DNA from: Pelagibacteraceae bacterium AG-349-E10
GTDB taxonomy: Bacteria > Pseudomonadota > Alphaproteobacteria > HIMB59
NCBI GenBank assembly: GCA_003281065.1
Contig: QCDA01000001.1
Location: 1 to 64,000 of the forward strand
Direction: 5' to 3'
Length of the DNA: 64,000 nt
Position numbers and translations under genes: made by a program. Under the pieces are notes generated by a model. It was not told the DNA's origin, made no database searches, and was given only the letters and a program-made list of their open reading frames with translations. Of this stretch, positions 22,976 through 32,705 are shown piece by piece (position 1 is the stretch's first letter; each line of letters begins with the position of its first letter).

Positions 22976-24430
22976 ATGTCTCATTCGAAGATGAAGAGTG
23001 CTATTGACACTTTCCTTAAGGGAAAAATGTCTAGACGTGATCTCCTAATCAAAGCTGGAAAATATGGTATTGGATTTGCTGCATTAACCAAGTTAATGGG
23101 AATGCAAGTAACTAGTGCTTTAGCTGCCCAAGACTTTGATTGGAAGAAACACAGTGGCACTACAATCAAACTTTTAATGAATAAACATCCATACATGGAT
23201 TCCATGATTGCGGAACTTGACAACTTCAAAGCCCTAACAGGCATGAATGTAGAATATGACATTTTCGCAGAAGATGTTTATTTTGACAAAGTAACGGCTG
23301 CTTTATCATCTAAGTCATCAGAATACGATGCATTTATGACAGGTGCTTACATGACTTGGACTTATGGTCCAGCAGGATGGTGCGCAGATTTAAATGACTT
23401 TATTCAGGACTCAAATAAAACAAATCCAAGTTACAACTGGAATGATGTAGTAGGTAATTTAAGAGATGCTTGCTCTTGGAGTGGTGTGGCTGGTGATGTA
23501 CCAGGTGCAGCAGGATCCAAACAGTGGTGTATGCCTTGGGGTTTTGAGTTAAACAGTGTTACTTATAACATGAGATATTTTGAAAAGGCGGGCATGAAGC
23601 CTCCAGGAGATCTTGTTGAAATGACAGATCAAGCAGAATATTTCACAAAAAATGCTGGATCAAATGAATGGTCTTATGGTATCGGAACCAGAGGAAGTAG
23701 AAGTTGGGCAACAATCCACCCAGGATTTATGTCAGCATATGCTAACTATGGACTGGTAGATTTTGAGAATAACGGTGGAAAATTAAAAGCTGCTATGAAC
23801 TCTCAAGCGTCTAAAGACTTCCATAAACAATGGGTAAAAATGATATCATCATCTGGACCTGCAAACTGGTCTGGTTACACATGGTATGAAGTAGGAAATG
23901 ATATTGGAGCTGGAGCCTCAGCTATGATTTTCGATGCTGATATTTTAGGCTACTTCTTCAACGGAAATCCAGAAAATAAAGAAGCTGGAAACTTCGGTTT
24001 CCATGGTTTCACACCTAATCCAAGTGCAAGTGCTCCAACACCTAACGTTTGGATCTGGTCTCTAGCTATGAGCAACTTCTCTAAAAAGAAGGATGCTGCT
24101 TGGTACTGGATGCAATGGTGTAATGGACCAGAAAACGCAATGGCTGGTGGTGTTAAACATAACCAAGTGAACCCTGTGAGAGAGTCTGTTTGGGCCTCAG
24201 GTGATTTTGACGATAAAATTCGTGGAACATCTCCTGGTTACATGGAGCAATATAACAGCTCAATAGATGGATCAAAAATCCACTTCACAGCTCAGCCTTT
24301 ATTCTTTGAAACAACAACAGAATGGGCTGCAGCACTTCAAGAGATGCAAACAGGATCAAATGTTGATGAAACACTTGATAAATTAGCATCTAAGATTGAC
24401 AGAATGATGAAAGATGTTGGTCTAGCTTAA
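22976..24430 (+). CDS. ABC transporter substrate-binding protein (carbohydrate/polyol, family 1-like), possibly GlpV-like
   Basis: RR-containing signal (MSRRDLLIKAGKYGIGFAALTKLMG), SBP fold motifs; first gene of five-gene ABC operon; SD aggagg. Confidence 0.85.
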   Translation: MSHSKMKSAIDTFLKGKMSRRDLLIKAGKYGIGFAALTKLMGMQVTSALAAQDFDWKKHSGTTIKLLMNKHPYMDSMIAELDNFKALTGMNVEYDIFAEDVYFDKVTAALSSKSSEYDAFMTGAYMTWTYGPAGWCADLNDFIQDSNKTNPSYNWNDVVGNLRDACSWSGVAGDVPGAAGSKQWCMPWGFELNSVTYNMRYFEKAGMKPPGDLVEMTDQAEYFTKNAGSNEWSYGIGTRGSRSWATIHPGFMSAYANYGLVDFENNGGKLKAAMNSQASKDFHKQWVKMISSSGPANWSGYTWYEVGNDIGAGASAMIFDADILGYFFNGNPENKEAGNFGFHGFTPNPSASAPTPNVWIWSLAMSNFSKKKDAAWYWMQWCNGPENAMAGGVKHNQVNPVRESVWASGDFDDKIRGTSPGYMEQYNSSIDGSKIHFTAQPLFFETTTEWAAALQEMQTGSNVDETLDKLASKIDRMMKDVGLA

Positions 24431-24444
24431 CAACCTCCTTGTTC

Positions 24445-24478
24445 TCTACACCGTTTTATCTCGATAAAGCGGTGTAGA
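24445..24478 (+). terminator. Intergenic stem-loop behind SBP gene (attenuator / 3'-end stabiliser)
   Basis: TCTACACCGTTTTATC-tc-GATAAAGCGGTGTAGA, 16-bp stem with one G-T wobble, no long T tract, inside the operon. Confidence 0.75.
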
Positions 24479-24486
24479 TCTTTAAG

Positions 24487-25377
24487 ATGAAAATTAACCG
24501 TAAACTTTTCCCCTATGTACTTACTTTACCTGCTTTGCTTGTATGTGTTGGTATATTAATTCCTTTTTTTACTGCAGTTTACTATTCGCTTCAAAGATAC
24601 AATTTGAAAATGCCTCACATGAAGGGTTTTATTTGGTTTGATAATTATGTAAATATATTTACGGACCCTTCGTTTTGGAACACAATAAGAGTCTCACTAA
24701 CCTATACATTTTTTACAATAATTATTGAACTTTTACTTGGACTTGGAATAGCTTTACTTTTAGCTAAACGTACTTGGCTTAACAATGTTTTGGGTGTTTT
24801 ATTAGTTCTACCACTAATGATTGCACCAGCTCTTGCCTCTTTAATTTGGAGACTTTTAATTAATCCTAATTTTGGTGTTGTTAATTATATTTTATCATTT
24901 TTGGGATTAGAGGATTTCACCTGGGCTAGTCACCCAGATACAGTTTTATTTACTTTGATCATGGTAGATGTATGGGTATTTACACCATTTATAATGATTT
25001 TACTTTTAGCAGGTTTAAGATCACTTCCAAGGCAACCTTTTGAAGCTGCCGAACTAGACGGTGTACCCGAGTATTATAAATTTTTCAGGATTACCCTTCC
25101 GATGTTGTTCCCCTTTATCCTTACTGCCTCACTATTTAGATTATTAGAGAGCATACAACAATTTGACATTATTTATGCTCTTTCTCAAGGTGGGCCAGGT
25201 GAAAGTAGTATGGTCTTTCAAGTTTCGGCATACCTTCAAACTTTCCAATACACTAATATTGGAAAAGCTGCTGCGATGATGGTTGTTTTATGGGCAATTT
25301 GTTATTTCTTATGTCATGTTTTTGTACAACAATGGCATAAGTTAAAAATTAAAACTAAAGGGGAGCTGCTTCAATGA
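24487..25377 (+). CDS. ABC transporter permease, MalF-type
   Basis: EAA loop EAAELDGVPEYYKFFRITLPML; 6 TM. Confidence 0.9.
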   Translation: MKINRKLFPYVLTLPALLVCVGILIPFFTAVYYSLQRYNLKMPHMKGFIWFDNYVNIFTDPSFWNTIRVSLTYTFFTIIIELLLGLGIALLLAKRTWLNNVLGVLLVLPLMIAPALASLIWRLLINPNFGVVNYILSFLGLEDFTWASHPDTVLFTLIMVDVWVFTPFIMILLLAGLRSLPRQPFEAAELDGVPEYYKFFRITLPMLFPFILTASLFRLLESIQQFDIIYALSQGGPGESSMVFQVSAYLQTFQYTNIGKAAAMMVVLWAICYFLCHVFVQQWHKLKIKTKGELLQ

Positions 25378-26228
25378 GTATTAATGTATGGAGCATTCTT
25401 AAATTCTTCGCTTACGTGGCTATAATTATGTTTTTTTTATTCCCAATAGCCTGGATTTTTAACATGTCTTTTATGACTAATGATGAAATTTTAAGAAAAG
25501 TGCCAGTTTTATTTTATGAACCCACTTTTAAAAATTATATAGGTCTATGGGAGGGAGAAATTGCAATTGAGGGGTTTGCCACAATGTATGTTTATTTCAA
25601 ACAAAATTTAATTAATAGTGCAATACTCTCAGTTGGTTCGGTTTCAGTAACATTACTTCTAGGGGTTCCGGCTGCATATGCTTTTGCCAGATATAAGTTT
25701 AAGGGAGGCGAGGATATAGCTTTCACACTTCTAAGTTTTAGATTTGCTCCAGCGTTACTAATTATTCTTCCGCTTAATCTATATTTTTCAGAAATAGGAT
25801 TATACGACAGCTACTTTGCTTTAATATGGGTATATCAATTAATAACACTTCCTCTTTTATTATGGATAGTTAGAGGTTACTTTGAGGACATTAGCCCAGA
25901 TATCGAATATGCTTATAGATTAGACGGTCACTCTTGGTTTCAATCTTTTTGGAAAATTTCAATACCATTAGCTAAACCTGGAATAGCAGCCGCATCCTTA
26001 TTATGTTTCATATATGCTTGGAATAATTTTGTATTTGCGCTTATACTTGGCTCAAGTCAGATTCAACCAGTCACTGTTGGTGCGTTAGCATTTATTACTG
26101 CCAGCGCAATACCTTATGGTTTAATTGCGTGTGGTATTGTTGTTTCAGTTTTACCGACTTTAATTTTAGCATTATTTATTCAAAAATATCTTGTACAAGG
26201 ATTAAGTCTAGGCGCCATTAAAGGATAA
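25374..26228 (+). CDS. ABC transporter permease, MalG-type
   Basis: EAA-type loop EYAYRLDGHSWFQSFWKISIPLAKPGIAA; overlaps previous gene. Confidence 0.9.
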   Translation: MSINVWSILKFFAYVAIIMFFLFPIAWIFNMSFMTNDEILRKVPVLFYEPTFKNYIGLWEGEIAIEGFATMYVYFKQNLINSAILSVGSVSVTLLLGVPAAYAFARYKFKGGEDIAFTLLSFRFAPALLIILPLNLYFSEIGLYDSYFALIWVYQLITLPLLLWIVRGYFEDISPDIEYAYRLDGHSWFQSFWKISIPLAKPGIAAASLLCFIYAWNNFVFALILGSSQIQPVTVGALAFITASAIPYGLIACGIVVSVLPTLILALFIQKYLVQGLSLGAIKG

Positions 26229-26230
26229 GG

Positions 26231-27319
26231 ATGTCTTATTTAGATTTAGATAATTTATCCAAAAGTTTTAAAGACGATAAAATAATTTCTAATTTAAATG
26301 CCAAGATTGATAAAGGAGAATTTTTTGTAGTTTTTGGCCCGTCTGGATCAGGCAAAACTGTCTTATTAAGACTTTTATCTGGAATTATGATGGCAGACAG
26401 TGGTGAAATAAAAATGGATAATCAAATCATCAATGAACTTCACCCTGAAGAAAGAGATGTATCCATGGCATTTCAAAATTTTGCTTTATACCCCCATATG
26501 AAGGCATACGAAAATATTGCTAGCCCACTAAGGGCAAAAAATAAAAATATGCCAGAAAATGAAATTCATGAAAAAGTCAATGAAATCGCTAATCTTTTAA
26601 AAATAGGGCATGTCCTTAATCAATTTCCAAAAGAATTATCTAATGGTCAAAAACAGAGAACATCACTTGCAAGAAGTTTGGTGGACAAGCCATCTGTAGT
26701 TTTGTTAGACGATCCGCTAAGGAATGTTGATGCTAAAATTAGATTTGAAATGAGACTTGAGCTACCTAAGGTTTTAAAAGAATTTAATACGACTGTAATT
26801 TACATTACTCAAGACTTCAGAGAAGCTATGGCTTTGGGTGATAGAATAGCAGTTTTATATGACGGTAAATTTAATGATATTGACTCTCCAAAAAATATAT
26901 ATCAAAACCCTTCTTCATTAACTACCGCAAAGCTTTTTGGAGACCCTACAATTAACAATTTTGATGCAACTATTAAAAAGCAAGATGGTTTTGTCAAAGT
27001 CGATGTAAATGGTGAAATTTTTAATTTAAAGAGAAATACTAAAATCCAAGATGGCAAATGTATTGTTGGTATACGTCCAGAAGATATAGTCTTATCGAAC
27101 GATCACTCAGAAAATTCTATTGAAGTGGAGTTCAGAACAAAGACCCCTTTAAATTTGAGGATAGTATTTTTAGTCAGATTGAAAAATGGTTTGGAGCTTT
27201 TATGTTCAACGACAGAAGAGGAGTCACATTTAATTGATGAAAACAAAAAAATGTATATTTATTTTATAGAGGAAAAATCACATTTTTTTGACATAGAAAC
27301 AAAAAGGAATTTAGAGTAG
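26231..27319 (+). CDS. ABC transporter ATP-binding protein (MalK/UgpC-like) with non-consensus catalytic site
   Basis: Walker A GPSGSGKT, Q-loop AFQNFALYPHM, signature LSNGQKQR, but Walker B LLDDP and H-loop ITQDF. Confidence 0.92.
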   Translation: MSYLDLDNLSKSFKDDKIISNLNAKIDKGEFFVVFGPSGSGKTVLLRLLSGIMMADSGEIKMDNQIINELHPEERDVSMAFQNFALYPHMKAYENIASPLRAKNKNMPENEIHEKVNEIANLLKIGHVLNQFPKELSNGQKQRTSLARSLVDKPSVVLLDDPLRNVDAKIRFEMRLELPKVLKEFNTTVIYITQDFREAMALGDRIAVLYDGKFNDIDSPKNIYQNPSSLTTAKLFGDPTINNFDATIKKQDGFVKVDVNGEIFNLKRNTKIQDGKCIVGIRPEDIVLSNDHSENSIEVEFRTKTPLNLRIVFLVRLKNGLELLCSTTEEESHLIDENKKMYIYFIEEKSHFFDIETKRNLE

Positions 27320-28453
27320 TTGGCAAAAGTAACATTAGAAAATTTAAATAAAATTTTTGTTTCAAAAATTGGAAAAGATGTCAAAGCAGTAAATGACTTT
27401 AATTTATTATTAGAAAATGGAGAAATTCTAGCTTTACTTGGATCGTCAGGCTGTGGAAAAACAACAACATTAAGAATGATAGCTGGATTTGAAACTGCAA
27501 CTTCTGGTCAGATCAAAATAGGTGAAAGAATTGTAAATGATTTAAAACCTGCTGATAGAAACGTGGCTATGGCATTTGAGGGATATGCTCTTTACCCCCC
27601 ATTAACTGTTAAGGATAATATCGCTTTTAGCTTAATGAGAGAAAAGATATCAAAAGATAAAGTTGACTCAAAAGTAATGGAAGTAGCAGAATTGCTTGAA
27701 ATCACTGATATTTTGGAAAGATATCCGCCATCTATCTCTGGAGGTCAACAACAAAGAGTTAGTTTAGCTAGGGCACTTGTCAGAGACTCTGACGCATTAT
27801 TACTCGATGAGCCAATGTCTCAACTTGAGCCACAACTAAGAGCTGTTCTAAGAGCTAGAGTAAAAGACTATATTCAACATAATAACAAGACAGTTATTTT
27901 TGTTACACATGATCAAACCGAAGCTGTTGCTTTAGCTGATAAAATTGCAGTCATGGAAAATGGCGATTTAAAACAATTAGCATCACCATATGAAATAAGT
28001 GCAAAACCATCAAATGTATTTGTAGCTTCTTTTATTGGAGAACCACCAATGAATATTTTAAAAGCAAAAATTAATAAATCTAATAACACATTAAAATTTG
28101 AAATATTAAATGAAAAAAATGAAAAAACATTCTCAGTTAATTTCAGTAATGAAAGTATACAAAAAGAAAATTTAAATAAATTAGCAAATGATCAATTAAT
28201 TACATTAGGTATTAGACCTCATAAAATTTTCTTTAATCAAAAAGATTCTAACTTTGATGGCAAGGCAAGTAGTTCTTCATATCATTGGTTAGGTGACCAA
28301 GTCCATATTGGTATTGAAATTAATGGCTCTTCTATCATTGGAGTTGCAGACAGGAATTTTGAACCAAGCTCTGATGTAAAATTAAATTTTCCTCTAGAGT
28401 CCATAAATATTTTTAATCTTGAAACTGAGGAAGTAATTCTTAACGGATTATAA
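27320..28453 (+). CDS. ABC transporter ATP-binding protein (MalK/UgpC-like) with altered Q-loop and D-loop
   Basis: Walker A GSSGCGKTT, signature ISGGQQQR, Walker B LLLDEP, H-loop VTHDQ, but AFEGYALYPPLTV (Q to E) and SQLEPQLR D-loop. TTG start. Confidence 0.92.
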   Translation: MAKVTLENLNKIFVSKIGKDVKAVNDFNLLLENGEILALLGSSGCGKTTTLRMIAGFETATSGQIKIGERIVNDLKPADRNVAMAFEGYALYPPLTVKDNIAFSLMREKISKDKVDSKVMEVAELLEITDILERYPPSISGGQQQRVSLARALVRDSDALLLDEPMSQLEPQLRAVLRARVKDYIQHNNKTVIFVTHDQTEAVALADKIAVMENGDLKQLASPYEISAKPSNVFVASFIGEPPMNILKAKINKSNNTLKFEILNEKNEKTFSVNFSNESIQKENLNKLANDQLITLGIRPHKIFFNQKDSNFDGKASSSSYHWLGDQVHIGIEINGSSIIGVADRNFEPSSDVKLNFPLESINIFNLETEEVILNGL

Positions 28454-30021
28454 TGTCCAAAGAAATAATTGTAGGATTAGACGCGGGCACATCATTAATT
28501 AAATTTGTAGCTTTTGATAAATATGGAAAGTACATCGACTCTGCATCAGTCGAAAATAAGGTTTATTATAGAGAAGGCGGTAAGGCAGAGCAAAATCTTG
28601 AAGAAACTTGGAATAAGGTCATTGAAGCATTTAAATTGTTGAATAACAAGATTGATCGTTTGTCTGAAAAATTAGAGGCTATCTGTATAACTGGTCAAGG
28701 TGATGGGTCCTGGCCAATAGATAAAGAAGGCGCTCCTGTCGGAGACGCAGCCCTTTGGCTAGATGGTAGATCTGGTGATATTATTGATAACTGGAGAAAC
28801 TCTGAAATAGGACCTAAAATTACTGAAATCACTCATACTGGTCTGAACCCCTCCATGCAAAGTGGTCAAATGTTTCATATTTTTAAAAACGAACCTGAGA
28901 GATTTAATAAAATTGACAAAGTTATTAGATGTAAAGATTGGATATTTTATAAGCTTACTGGTGAACTAGTTACAGATATTAGTGAGTCTTTTATGACATG
29001 GGGGTCACCAATTGAAAGAAAATACAAGAATGAAGTATTTGAAATTTTCAATTTTAAGCAAATGAAAGAAAAATTACCTGAACCTGTTGATAGCACCGAT
29101 TATGTTGGAAAACTTTCTAGTCAATCAGCAAAAATAATATCTTTAAATGAAGGATTGCCAATAGTACTAGCACCTGTAGATGTTGTATGCTCAGGAATAG
29201 GAAGTGGTTTTGTTGATAAGAAAAAAAAAATAGGTTGTACAATTCTGGGTACAGCTGGAATTCATATTTTTACAGATTTTGAAAATAAGAAACCTAATTT
29301 CAAGAAACAACTTGGATACACTTGTTCTTTAGCAGGCTCTCCTGCAAATGCAAAAATGGTTTCAAATATGGTTGCATCATTAAACACCGATTGGCTAATA
29401 GAAATTTTTAATTCTTTTTTTAAAGATACTAATGGAAGTGATCTTGAAAAAAAAAATATTCTTGAGTTGTTTGAAAAAAATGCATCTTTGGCTGATCCTG
29501 CAAAAATATTTTATCATCCATTTATCTCCCCTAATGGAGAAAGAGGACCATTTGTAAATGTTAAGGCTAGAGCACAATTTTTAGGTCTTAATACAACTAC
29601 GAAAGTTTATGACTTAGTAAGAGCTTTGTATGAGTCATTAGCTTATGCGTGCAAAGATTGTTATTCGGAGTTTGGAGCTGAGCTCGAACTTCTTAGGTTA
29701 ACTGGTGGCGCAAGTAATAGTTCCTTAGTAAGAAAAATTGTTGGTTCGGTTAATCAATTAGATACTCAGGTTATTGAAAACAGTGAACAAGGTGCTGCTG
29801 GTGCTTGTATGGTAGGAATGATTGCTTTAAACGAGGCCAAGTCATACGAGGATCTTAATGACAAATGGGTAAATCAATATCTAAAAAATGTTGAAAAATT
29901 TGATGAAAAATTATCAATTATTTATGAAAAAGCATTTTCTGTGTATAAGAAGGGATATGAAAATATGAGTGAATTTTGGAATTCAAATTATAATTTTCAA
30001 AACAAAATTAATGAAAATTAG
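28453..30021 (+). CDS. FGGY carbohydrate kinase, erythritol kinase (EryA)-like
   Basis: VGLDAGTSLIKFVAFD, ITGQGDGSWPI, LWLDGRSG, YHPFISPNGERGPFVNVKARAQFLGL resembles remembered EryA pattern. Confidence 0.75.
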   Translation: MSKEIIVGLDAGTSLIKFVAFDKYGKYIDSASVENKVYYREGGKAEQNLEETWNKVIEAFKLLNNKIDRLSEKLEAICITGQGDGSWPIDKEGAPVGDAALWLDGRSGDIIDNWRNSEIGPKITEITHTGLNPSMQSGQMFHIFKNEPERFNKIDKVIRCKDWIFYKLTGELVTDISESFMTWGSPIERKYKNEVFEIFNFKQMKEKLPEPVDSTDYVGKLSSQSAKIISLNEGLPIVLAPVDVVCSGIGSGFVDKKKKIGCTILGTAGIHIFTDFENKKPNFKKQLGYTCSLAGSPANAKMVSNMVASLNTDWLIEIFNSFFKDTNGSDLEKKNILELFEKNASLADPAKIFYHPFISPNGERGPFVNVKARAQFLGLNTTTKVYDLVRALYESLAYACKDCYSEFGAELELLRLTGGASNSSLVRKIVGSVNQLDTQVIENSEQGAAGACMVGMIALNEAKSYEDLNDKWVNQYLKNVEKFDEKLSIIYEKAFSVYKKGYENMSEFWNSNYNFQNKINEN

Positions 30022-31048
30022 TATTTACGGAGACAGTTTTGTTACATCTGGGATATTTAAATCAGCACTTATAAATCAAATTGGAAATGATCATACTTTT
30101 AAATTAAAAGATGTTAACTGGCCTGACACGCCATTTCATAATGATTATGGAGAGGGAAATTTTAGTAAAATTAAAGAATATCTCGGAAATGAAGAAGACG
30201 TAATAAACTTTATTGAAGATAGTGAAATATTAGTAACTGATCTTGCACCAGTCAGTAAGTCAATTTTAGATAATGTGAAAAATCTAAAATACATTGGTGT
30301 TTCAAGAGGGGGGCCGGTTAACATTGATATAGATGCTTGCAAAAAAAAATCAATTATTGTTGCAAATGCTCCTGGAAGAAATGCTTCTGCTGTAGCAGAG
30401 TTTACAGTTGCAAAAATATTAGCACAAACAAGACTAATTACTCTAGGACACACCACATTAATGCAAGGAGAATGGAGAGGAGATTTATATCGCCTAGATA
30501 AAACTGGTAGAGAATTAAGTGAGTTAACCATAGGCCTAATTGGATATAGTCATATAGGAAAATTAGTAAAAAATTTATTAGTTCCATTTGGATGTAAAAT
30601 TGTTTTTTCTGATCCATATGTTGAACTAAACAAGGAAGATATCGCGGACGGTATAAAAAAAGTATCTTTAGAAAATTTATTAGAGATTTCAGATGTAGTA
30701 TCTATTCATGCAAGAGTTACAAAAGAAACAGTTAATCTTATAGGTAAGAAAGAAATTTCCCTCATGAAAAAAGATAGTTATTTAATTAACACTGCTAGAG
30801 GGCCATTGTTAGATTATAAAGCACTTCACGATGCACTATCTAATGGAAAGCTCAAGGGTGCTGCCTTAGATACTTTTTATGAGGAACCTTTACCAGAAAA
30901 TCATATTTTTAAAAATTTAAATAATGTTACTATTACACCTCATATAGCTGGCGCTTCTGTAAAAACAGCATATTACGCAGCTGAAGTTATAGCAAAAGAT
31001 GTTCGAAACTTTATTGATGGAAAAAAACTCGTGAATAGGATCTGTTAA
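30011..31048 (+). CDS. D-isomer-specific 2-hydroxyacid dehydrogenase
   Basis: Rossmann LTIGLIGYSHIGKLVKNLL, NTARGPLLDYKALHDALSNGKLKGAALDTFYEEPLP; ATG at 30011 chosen over ORF start 29969. Confidence 0.9.
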   Translation: MKISIYGDSFVTSGIFKSALINQIGNDHTFKLKDVNWPDTPFHNDYGEGNFSKIKEYLGNEEDVINFIEDSEILVTDLAPVSKSILDNVKNLKYIGVSRGGPVNIDIDACKKKSIIVANAPGRNASAVAEFTVAKILAQTRLITLGHTTLMQGEWRGDLYRLDKTGRELSELTIGLIGYSHIGKLVKNLLVPFGCKIVFSDPYVELNKEDIADGIKKVSLENLLEISDVVSIHARVTKETVNLIGKKEISLMKKDSYLINTARGPLLDYKALHDALSNGKLKGAALDTFYEEPLPENHIFKNLNNVTITPHIAGASVKTAYYAAEVIAKDVRNFIDGKKLVNRIC

Positions 31049-31690
31049 ATGACAAAAAATGAAATAAAAATAAGAAAACAGATAATAGAAGCTTGCCTTT
31101 TAATGGAAAAAAAAGGCTTAAATCAAGGTAAAGCGGGCAACATTAGCGTAAGATGGAAAGATGGGATGCTTATAACACCATCTGGCATTTCCTATGAAGG
31201 CATGAAAGCTAAAGATATAGTTTTTGTAGACTCTAAAACCAAATCTCATGGAATATGGAAGCCTTCAAGTGAGTGGAGATTTCACTTTGACATATTAAAA
31301 GGAAGAAAAGAATTTGATGCAGTTGTACACAATCATCCTGCTTATGGTACAGGAATGTCGATACTAGGAAAGGATATAAAAGCCTATCACTATATGATTG
31401 CTTTTTTAGGTGGTGACACAATTAAATGTTCTACTTTTGCATTACCAGGATCACAAGAATTATCAGACGCAGCCTTAAAAGCTCTTAAAGGAAGGAAAGC
31501 ATGCTTATTAGCAAATCATGGTACAATTACGTGTGGTAAAAATTTAGACGAAGCAATGTTTTTAACTGAAGAATTTGAAATTTTATGTAAGCAAATTACT
31601 ATTGCAAAAATAAATGGTAAGCCTCAATTGGTCGAAAAGAAACATATGAAAAAAATAATTGAGGCTATTAAAATGTATGGTAAATACTAA
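31049..31690 (+). CDS. Class II aldolase (fuculose-phosphate aldolase-like)
   Basis: GKAGNISVRW, VVHNHPAYGTGMSILG, LLANHGTITCG. Confidence 0.9.
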   Translation: MTKNEIKIRKQIIEACLLMEKKGLNQGKAGNISVRWKDGMLITPSGISYEGMKAKDIVFVDSKTKSHGIWKPSSEWRFHFDILKGRKEFDAVVHNHPAYGTGMSILGKDIKAYHYMIAFLGGDTIKCSTFALPGSQELSDAALKALKGRKACLLANHGTITCGKNLDEAMFLTEEFEILCKQITIAKINGKPQLVEKKHMKKIIEAIKMYGKY

Positions 31691-32705
31691 TTCTTCATTT
31701 CCTCAGGAAGAATTAAAATCTTTTAAAGATATTTCTTTTAAACTTGGCTCAAATAGTCATTTAGTTCAAGCCGCAGGTGGGAATACTTCAATTAAGTCTG
31801 ATGGGAGAATGCTAATTAAAGCATCTGGAACTTGGTTAATCAATTCTTTAGATAAAGATATTTTTGTTGAAGTTGATTTAAATTCTATTTCTGAAAAAAT
31901 AAATAATGGAAAAGAAGATAATTTTATAGATGACATAATATCTAAAAATAATTTACATCCTTCATCTGAAACTTCATTTCATGCATTAATTAATCGTAAA
32001 TATGTTTTACATGTTCATTCTACTACAATAATTGCAAATGCAATTTCACAAAGTAGTGAGTCTGATTTAAGAAAATACCTCGATGAAGATTTCATTTTTG
32101 TTCCATACTGTCGACCTGGTTTTACTTTAACAATGGAAATAAAAAAACTAATTTTACCTTCAACTAACATATTGGTTCTCGAAAATCATGGATTGATAGT
32201 TGCGGGTGATGATATTGAGGATACCTATAAATTGCTTTTAAAAATTCATGAAAAATTAGATTTAATTAGAAATGAAAAATTAGGCCTCGATTTTTTAGAG
32301 AAAATTACAAATATCGATGGTTATATTCATAAAAATACTGATAAATATAAATTTTTCTCAACACAAAATGAAAAATTATTCTCACTTTTCTCTAAATCAT
32401 TTTATCCAGATCATGTAATTTTCTTAGGCCCTGGCATACCTACATTTTCAGAGGTGAAAGAAGCAAATGAATTTATTCAAAATCTAAAAAGAAAGAATAT
32501 TAATCTTCCACCCTATTTAATTCTAAAAAATAAAGGTCTTTTTGAAAACACTCTAGCTATTCCAGCTGCGAAAGAAATGATCGACTGTTTTTTGGAAGTT
32601 CTGCTAAGAATTGATTTATCAAAGTCTTTTAAATTTCTATCAAGTCATCAAGAGAGTGAATTATTGAATTGGGATATTGAGATATATCGCCAATCTATAA
32701 ACTAA
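31677..32705 (+). CDS. Class II aldolase/adducin-family protein, stand-alone homologue of the RhaD-type fusion's aldolase half
   Basis: AAGGNTSIKSDGRMLIKASGTWL, LHVHSTTIIANAI, LENHGLIVAG, C-terminal YPDHVIFLGPG; ATG at 31677. Confidence 0.8.
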   Translation: MVNTNSSFPQEELKSFKDISFKLGSNSHLVQAAGGNTSIKSDGRMLIKASGTWLINSLDKDIFVEVDLNSISEKINNGKEDNFIDDIISKNNLHPSSETSFHALINRKYVLHVHSTTIIANAISQSSESDLRKYLDEDFIFVPYCRPGFTLTMEIKKLILPSTNILVLENHGLIVAGDDIEDTYKLLLKIHEKLDLIRNEKLGLDFLEKITNIDGYIHKNTDKYKFFSTQNEKLFSLFSKSFYPDHVIFLGPGIPTFSEVKEANEFIQNLKRKNINLPPYLILKNKGLFENTLAIPAAKEMIDCFLEVLLRIDLSKSFKFLSSHQESELLNWDIEIYRQSIN

